32,340 nt of DNA from contig NZ_AOMB01000025.1 of assembly GCF_000336675.1 (NCBI RefSeq), positions 27,971-60,310 of the forward strand, in the 5' to 3' direction. Below are positions 30,515 through 32,340 of the stretch, piece by piece. Within the stretch, counting starts at the first letter, position 1; every line of letters begins with the position of its first letter. The stretch comes from Halococcus hamelinensis 100A6. GTDB taxonomy: Archaea > Halobacteriota > Halobacteria > Halobacteriales > Halococcaceae. The position numbers were made by a program, and so were the translations under genes. The notes under the pieces are model-generated. The model saw only the letters and a program-made list of their open reading frames with translations, ran no database searches and was not told the origin of the DNA.

Positions 30515-30652
30515 ATGATTGGCTGTCACGAGTGCGGTCACCGGTTCGAACTCCCCGACGCGAAGTGTGAGGACCCGGAACTCGGGTACGTCTGTCCCGA
30601 CTGCAACTTCTGGACGTGGGGGTACGGCCGAAACGCCGTCGAGCGAGGATGA
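30515..30652 (+). CDS. 45-residue zinc-ribbon protein
   Basis: A short protein with two CxxC knuckles: C4/C7 (CHEC) and C27/C30 (CPDC), plus C18. This is the pattern of a rubredoxin-like or zinc-ribbon fold. The aromatic run NFWTWGYG after the second knuckle is unusual for so small a protein and may be a contact surface. The ATG was chosen because upstream residues in the same frame are Arg/Ser-rich and lie across the promoter and inverted repeat. It is the last gene before the origin region. The role is unknown; regulator or RNA-polymerase-associated small zinc protein are options. Confidence 0.72.
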   Translation: MIGCHECGHRFELPDAKCEDPELGYVCPDCNFWTWGYGRNAVERG

Positions 30653-30730
30653 CCCCGTTTCGTCGCTCGGTGGGAGAACGTCGTGGATCTGGCGATAGCG
30701 GTTCGCTCCCTGTCAGTAAGCATTTAAAGG

Positions 30731-30753
30731 GAGTACGTTTCGTGAGCTTTCGT
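30731..30753 (+). repeat. Origin-recognition-box-like repeat, copy 1
   Basis: GAGTACGTTTCGTGAGC followed by TTTCGT. The reverse complement reads CGAAAGCTCACGAAACGTAC, used here as the consensus. Confidence 0.75.
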
Positions 30754-30821
30754 GACTGGTCCCCGTGTTCAGATACCACCTGGTCCTCTCCGTATAGATA
30801 CCCAGCAGTCGTCTTTCGAGC

Positions 30822-30925
30822 AGTGAGCGGTAGAGAGTGAGTGATAGAGTGTGAGAAGTTGAGTAGTGAGCGGTAGAGAGTGAGTGATAGAGTGTGGGTA
30901 GCGGGTAAGTAGTAGAGAGTGAGAG
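30822..30925. repeat. Purine-rich tandem repeat between origin boxes
   Basis: A 32-base unit beginning AGTGAGCGGTAGAGAGTGAG occurs exactly at 30822-30853 and 30865-30896 (period 43), followed by degenerate copies to about 30925. Inside, shorter blocks of about 13 bases of the form GTGAG-NN-RTAGAG repeat. One strand is nearly free of C. With about half A/T it melts more easily than the rest, so it may serve as the unwinding element. Confidence 0.8.
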
Positions 30926-30945
30926 TGCGTTTCGTGAGCTTTCGT
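30923..30945 (+). repeat. Origin-recognition-box-like repeat, copy 2
   Basis: Matches copy 1 at 22 of 23 positions (GAGTGCG for GAGTACG), same orientation. Confidence 0.75.
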
Positions 30946-31010
30946 CCTCAACGGAGCACTGCATCCGATGAAAGCCACTGTGACATGAATTACGGTAGAC
31001 TGGGGAAGCA

Positions 31011-31030
31011 TACGAAGCTCACGAACCGCG
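31011..31030 (-). repeat. Origin-recognition-box-like repeat, copy 3 (inverted)
   Basis: TACGAAGCTCACGAACCGCG resembles the reverse of copies 1 and 2, with one base missing and a C in place of A. It abuts the box A of the orc1/cdc6 gene. Confidence 0.6.
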
Positions 31031-31031
31031 G

Positions 31032-31040
31032 TTTTAATAT
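31032..31040 (+). promoter_or_regulatory. Box A for orc1/cdc6
   Basis: TTTTAATAT lies about 30 bases before the ATG at 31069, directly after repeat copy 3. Initiator binding to that copy could repress its own gene. Confidence 0.6.
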
Positions 31041-31068
31041 GGGTGCTCCGGATACCGTCCGATAGTGC

Positions 31069-32256
31069 ATGGCAGGACCGTTCAGCGATATCACGGACAC
31101 CCTCTTCGCGAACAAAGAAGTTCTGAACGAGAGTTATCAGCCGGAAGCGATTCTAGAGCGGGACCAGGAGATCGAGGAGTATCGGTACGCGTTGCAGGAC
31201 GTCCTCTTCGGCCGTGACCCCGAGAACATCATGTTGTACGGGAAAGCCGGACTCGGAAAGACCGCCGTAACGACCTATATGATGAACGCGCTGAGTGAAG
31301 AAGTCGAAGCACGGGAGCAAGCGGACGACCTCCACATCCACAAAGTGAACTGTAACGGGAAGACGCTCTTTATCGTGGTCCGGACGCTCGTGAACCAACT
31401 CCTCCCCGAAGACGCGAGTTCGTTCCCGAAACGAGGGCTCGGAACCGGGGATGCCTTCGGGGAACTCTATCAACAACTCGACCGTATCGGTGGAACGCAC
31501 CTGTTCGTCTTCGACGAGATCGACCATCTCGACGAGGTCGACACGCTTCTGTACGAGCTCCCACGAGCGCGGTCGAACGCTCACCTCACAGCGGCGAGAG
31601 TGGGTATCATCGGGATAAGTAACAACTACACGTTCAGAAAATCCCTCTCGCCGAAAGTCAAGGACACCCTCATGGAGGACGAGATCTCGTTCAGCCCCTA
31701 CGATGCGACGGAGCTCCGGACCATCCTCAGGGATAGGGCGGAACGAGCCTTCGTCGAGGAGGGGTGGGACCGCTCCGCGCTCGGAATGGCATCGGCGATC
31801 TCTGCCCAGGACATGGGAAACGCCCGTCAGGCGATCGACCTCCTTCGTGTCGGGGGAGAGGTCGCCGAACGCAGGGACGACAGCTGTGTCACCGACGAGC
31901 ATATCGAGACCGCAAGGGAACTCGTACAGCGGGGTCGGCTCGTCAATCGTATTCGTGACCAGACGGACCATGCACAGTACATCCTCGAGACGATCGCCCG
32001 TCTCGAAGAACGTGGCGACACCCCGGTCCGCTCGAAGGAGGTCCAGGAGCGGTACGAACAGGTCGCACAGTCGTGGGCGACGTCACCACTGACGTCCCTA
32101 AAGAGCATTCAAGACCATCTCTCCGACCTCCACATGTTGGGGTTCCTCCGACGTAACGAGCGAAATCAGGGGCTCAACGGTGGGCAGTACTTCGAATACC
32201 AACTCGATCTCGATTCGGCACTCGTCCTCGAAACCCGTGAGAAGATCGAGGGATAG
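31069..32256 (+). CDS. Orc1/Cdc6 family replication initiator
   Basis: A 395-residue archaeal initiator that binds origin repeats and loads the MCM helicase. The AAA+ core has Walker A G58-K-A-G-L-G-K-T65, Walker B FVFDE with D149/E150, sensor 1 GISNNYTF (N185 or N186), and sensor 2 in MGNARQAIDLLR with R253. The stretch LSPKVKDTLMEDEISFSPYDATEL carries the DNA-contacting initiator-specific part. A C-terminal winged helix (about 295-395, with ETIARLEERGDTPVRSKEVQERYEQV) completes the family layout. Haloarchaea have several paralogues, each linked to its own origin. The repeats on both sides argue that this copy serves a local origin. Numbering (orc1, orc2 ...) cannot be assigned. Confidence 0.96.
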   Translation: MAGPFSDITDTLFANKEVLNESYQPEAILERDQEIEEYRYALQDVLFGRDPENIMLYGKAGLGKTAVTTYMMNALSEEVEAREQADDLHIHKVNCNGKTLFIVVRTLVNQLLPEDASSFPKRGLGTGDAFGELYQQLDRIGGTHLFVFDEIDHLDEVDTLLYELPRARSNAHLTAARVGIIGISNNYTFRKSLSPKVKDTLMEDEISFSPYDATELRTILRDRAERAFVEEGWDRSALGMASAISAQDMGNARQAIDLLRVGGEVAERRDDSCVTDEHIETARELVQRGRLVNRIRDQTDHAQYILETIARLEERGDTPVRSKEVQERYEQVAQSWATSPLTSLKSIQDHLSDLHMLGFLRRNERNQGLNGGQYFEYQLDLDSALVLETREKIEG

Positions 32257-32278
32257 CACACGAAACGTACTCTCTCTC
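32256..32278 (-). repeat. Origin-recognition-box-like repeat, copy 4 (inverted)
   Basis: GCACACGAAACGTACTC then TCTCTC, starting at the last base of the orc1/cdc6 stop codon. It is identical over 23 bases to copy 5, and opposite in orientation to copies 1 and 2. Confidence 0.8.
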
Positions 32279-32312
32279 CACGGTTGCTCACGACCCGCTC
32301 CCTCACTGGTTG

Positions 32313-32340
32313 CGAAAGCACACGAAACGTACTCTCTCTC
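32313..32340 (-). repeat. Origin-recognition-box-like repeat, copy 5 (inverted)
   Basis: CGAAAGCACACGAAACGTAC then TCTCTCTC. It matches the reverse of copy 1 with one change over 22 bases and repeats copy 4 at 62 bases distance. The array probably continues past the window. Confidence 0.8.

Larger units (their letters stand above)
30653..31068. other. Putative replication origin, orc1/cdc6-proximal
   Basis: This 416-base gene-free region before an Orc1/Cdc6 gene holds three copies of an origin-recognition-box-like repeat (30731-30753, 30923-30945, and 31011-31030 inverted), a purine-rich tandem repeat (30822-30925), and AT-richer patches (CATTTAAAGG at 30721; TTTTAATAT at 31032). Two more copies of the repeat lie past the gene. 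Inverted boxes around an easily melted segment next to the initiator gene is the usual archaeal origin layout. Confidence 0.75.

Noticed and set aside
30822-30925. Tandem repeat as a CRISPR array or a repeat protein
   Set aside because: Copies are directly adjacent with no unique spacers, and reading frames across it have no promoter or family. Position between origin boxes explains it better.
1-32340. tRNA, rRNA, insertion sequences or integrase genes
   Set aside because: No cloverleaf-like segment, rRNA core sequence or transposase/integrase motif was found on either strand by eye; a covariance-model scan would be needed to exclude tRNAs fully.

Overview
The window comes from a halophilic archaeon (class Halobacteria). 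The sequence is GC-rich, the predicted proteins are acidic, Tat-type lipoprotein signals are present, and many genes have a TATA-like box A about 25-28 bases before the start codon, which implies leaderless transcripts. An archaeal Orc1/Cdc6 gene with its own repeats lies at the right end. The genus cannot be fixed from sequence alone. No rRNA, tRNA, CRISPR array or intact insertion sequence was seen.

Left part (1-5.9 kb): an array of five short hairpins cut by the window edge, a GNAT acetyltransferase, a small membrane protein, an HTH regulator, a PAC2 protein, a small hypothetical protein, HMG-CoA synthase of the mevalonate/archaeal lipid pathway, and a formate/nitrite transporter (FNT).

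Middle-left (6-14.8 kb): a secreted GH26 glycosidase lipoprotein with an internal reading-frame anomaly; an MFS transporter whose coding region runs past any normal start codon; a rightward group of a 37-residue zinc-ribbon protein, UspA and an HPP membrane protein, convergent with a second FNT; and an iron-type substrate-binding lipoprotein behind a DtxR-like operator, followed by an ATP-grasp ligase and a low-molecular-weight protein tyrosine phosphatase.

Middle (15-21.4 kb): a tight three-gene operon (four-carbon acid sugar kinase, PdxA2-type dehydrogenase, LarA-like protein) divergent from an Azf/uronate-dehydrogenase-like SDR. This looks like a sugar-acid breakdown module, with the LarA-like enzyme as the unexplained member. 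It is followed by a selenium-binding-protein/methanethiol-oxidase homologue overlapping a 2Fe-2S ferredoxin gene.

Decayed stretch (21.4-24.2 kb): a sugar porter cut in half, a small DUF2171/PRC-like protein, membrane-protein pieces without starts, and an AT-rich gap.

Right part (24.2-32.3 kb): a membrane-linked metallophosphoesterase, a YdjM/DUF457-type membrane hydrolase, a membrane protein plus HTTM-domain pair, two small hypotheticals, a second SDR, a 45-residue zinc-ribbon protein, and a putative replication origin. The origin has five copies of an origin-recognition-box-like repeat flanking orc1/cdc6 and a purine-rich tandem repeat between the upstream copies.

The strongest leads are the origin with its non-standard repeats, the kinase-PdxA2-LarA operon, the 5' hairpin array, and several genes where codon usage and the open frame disagree.
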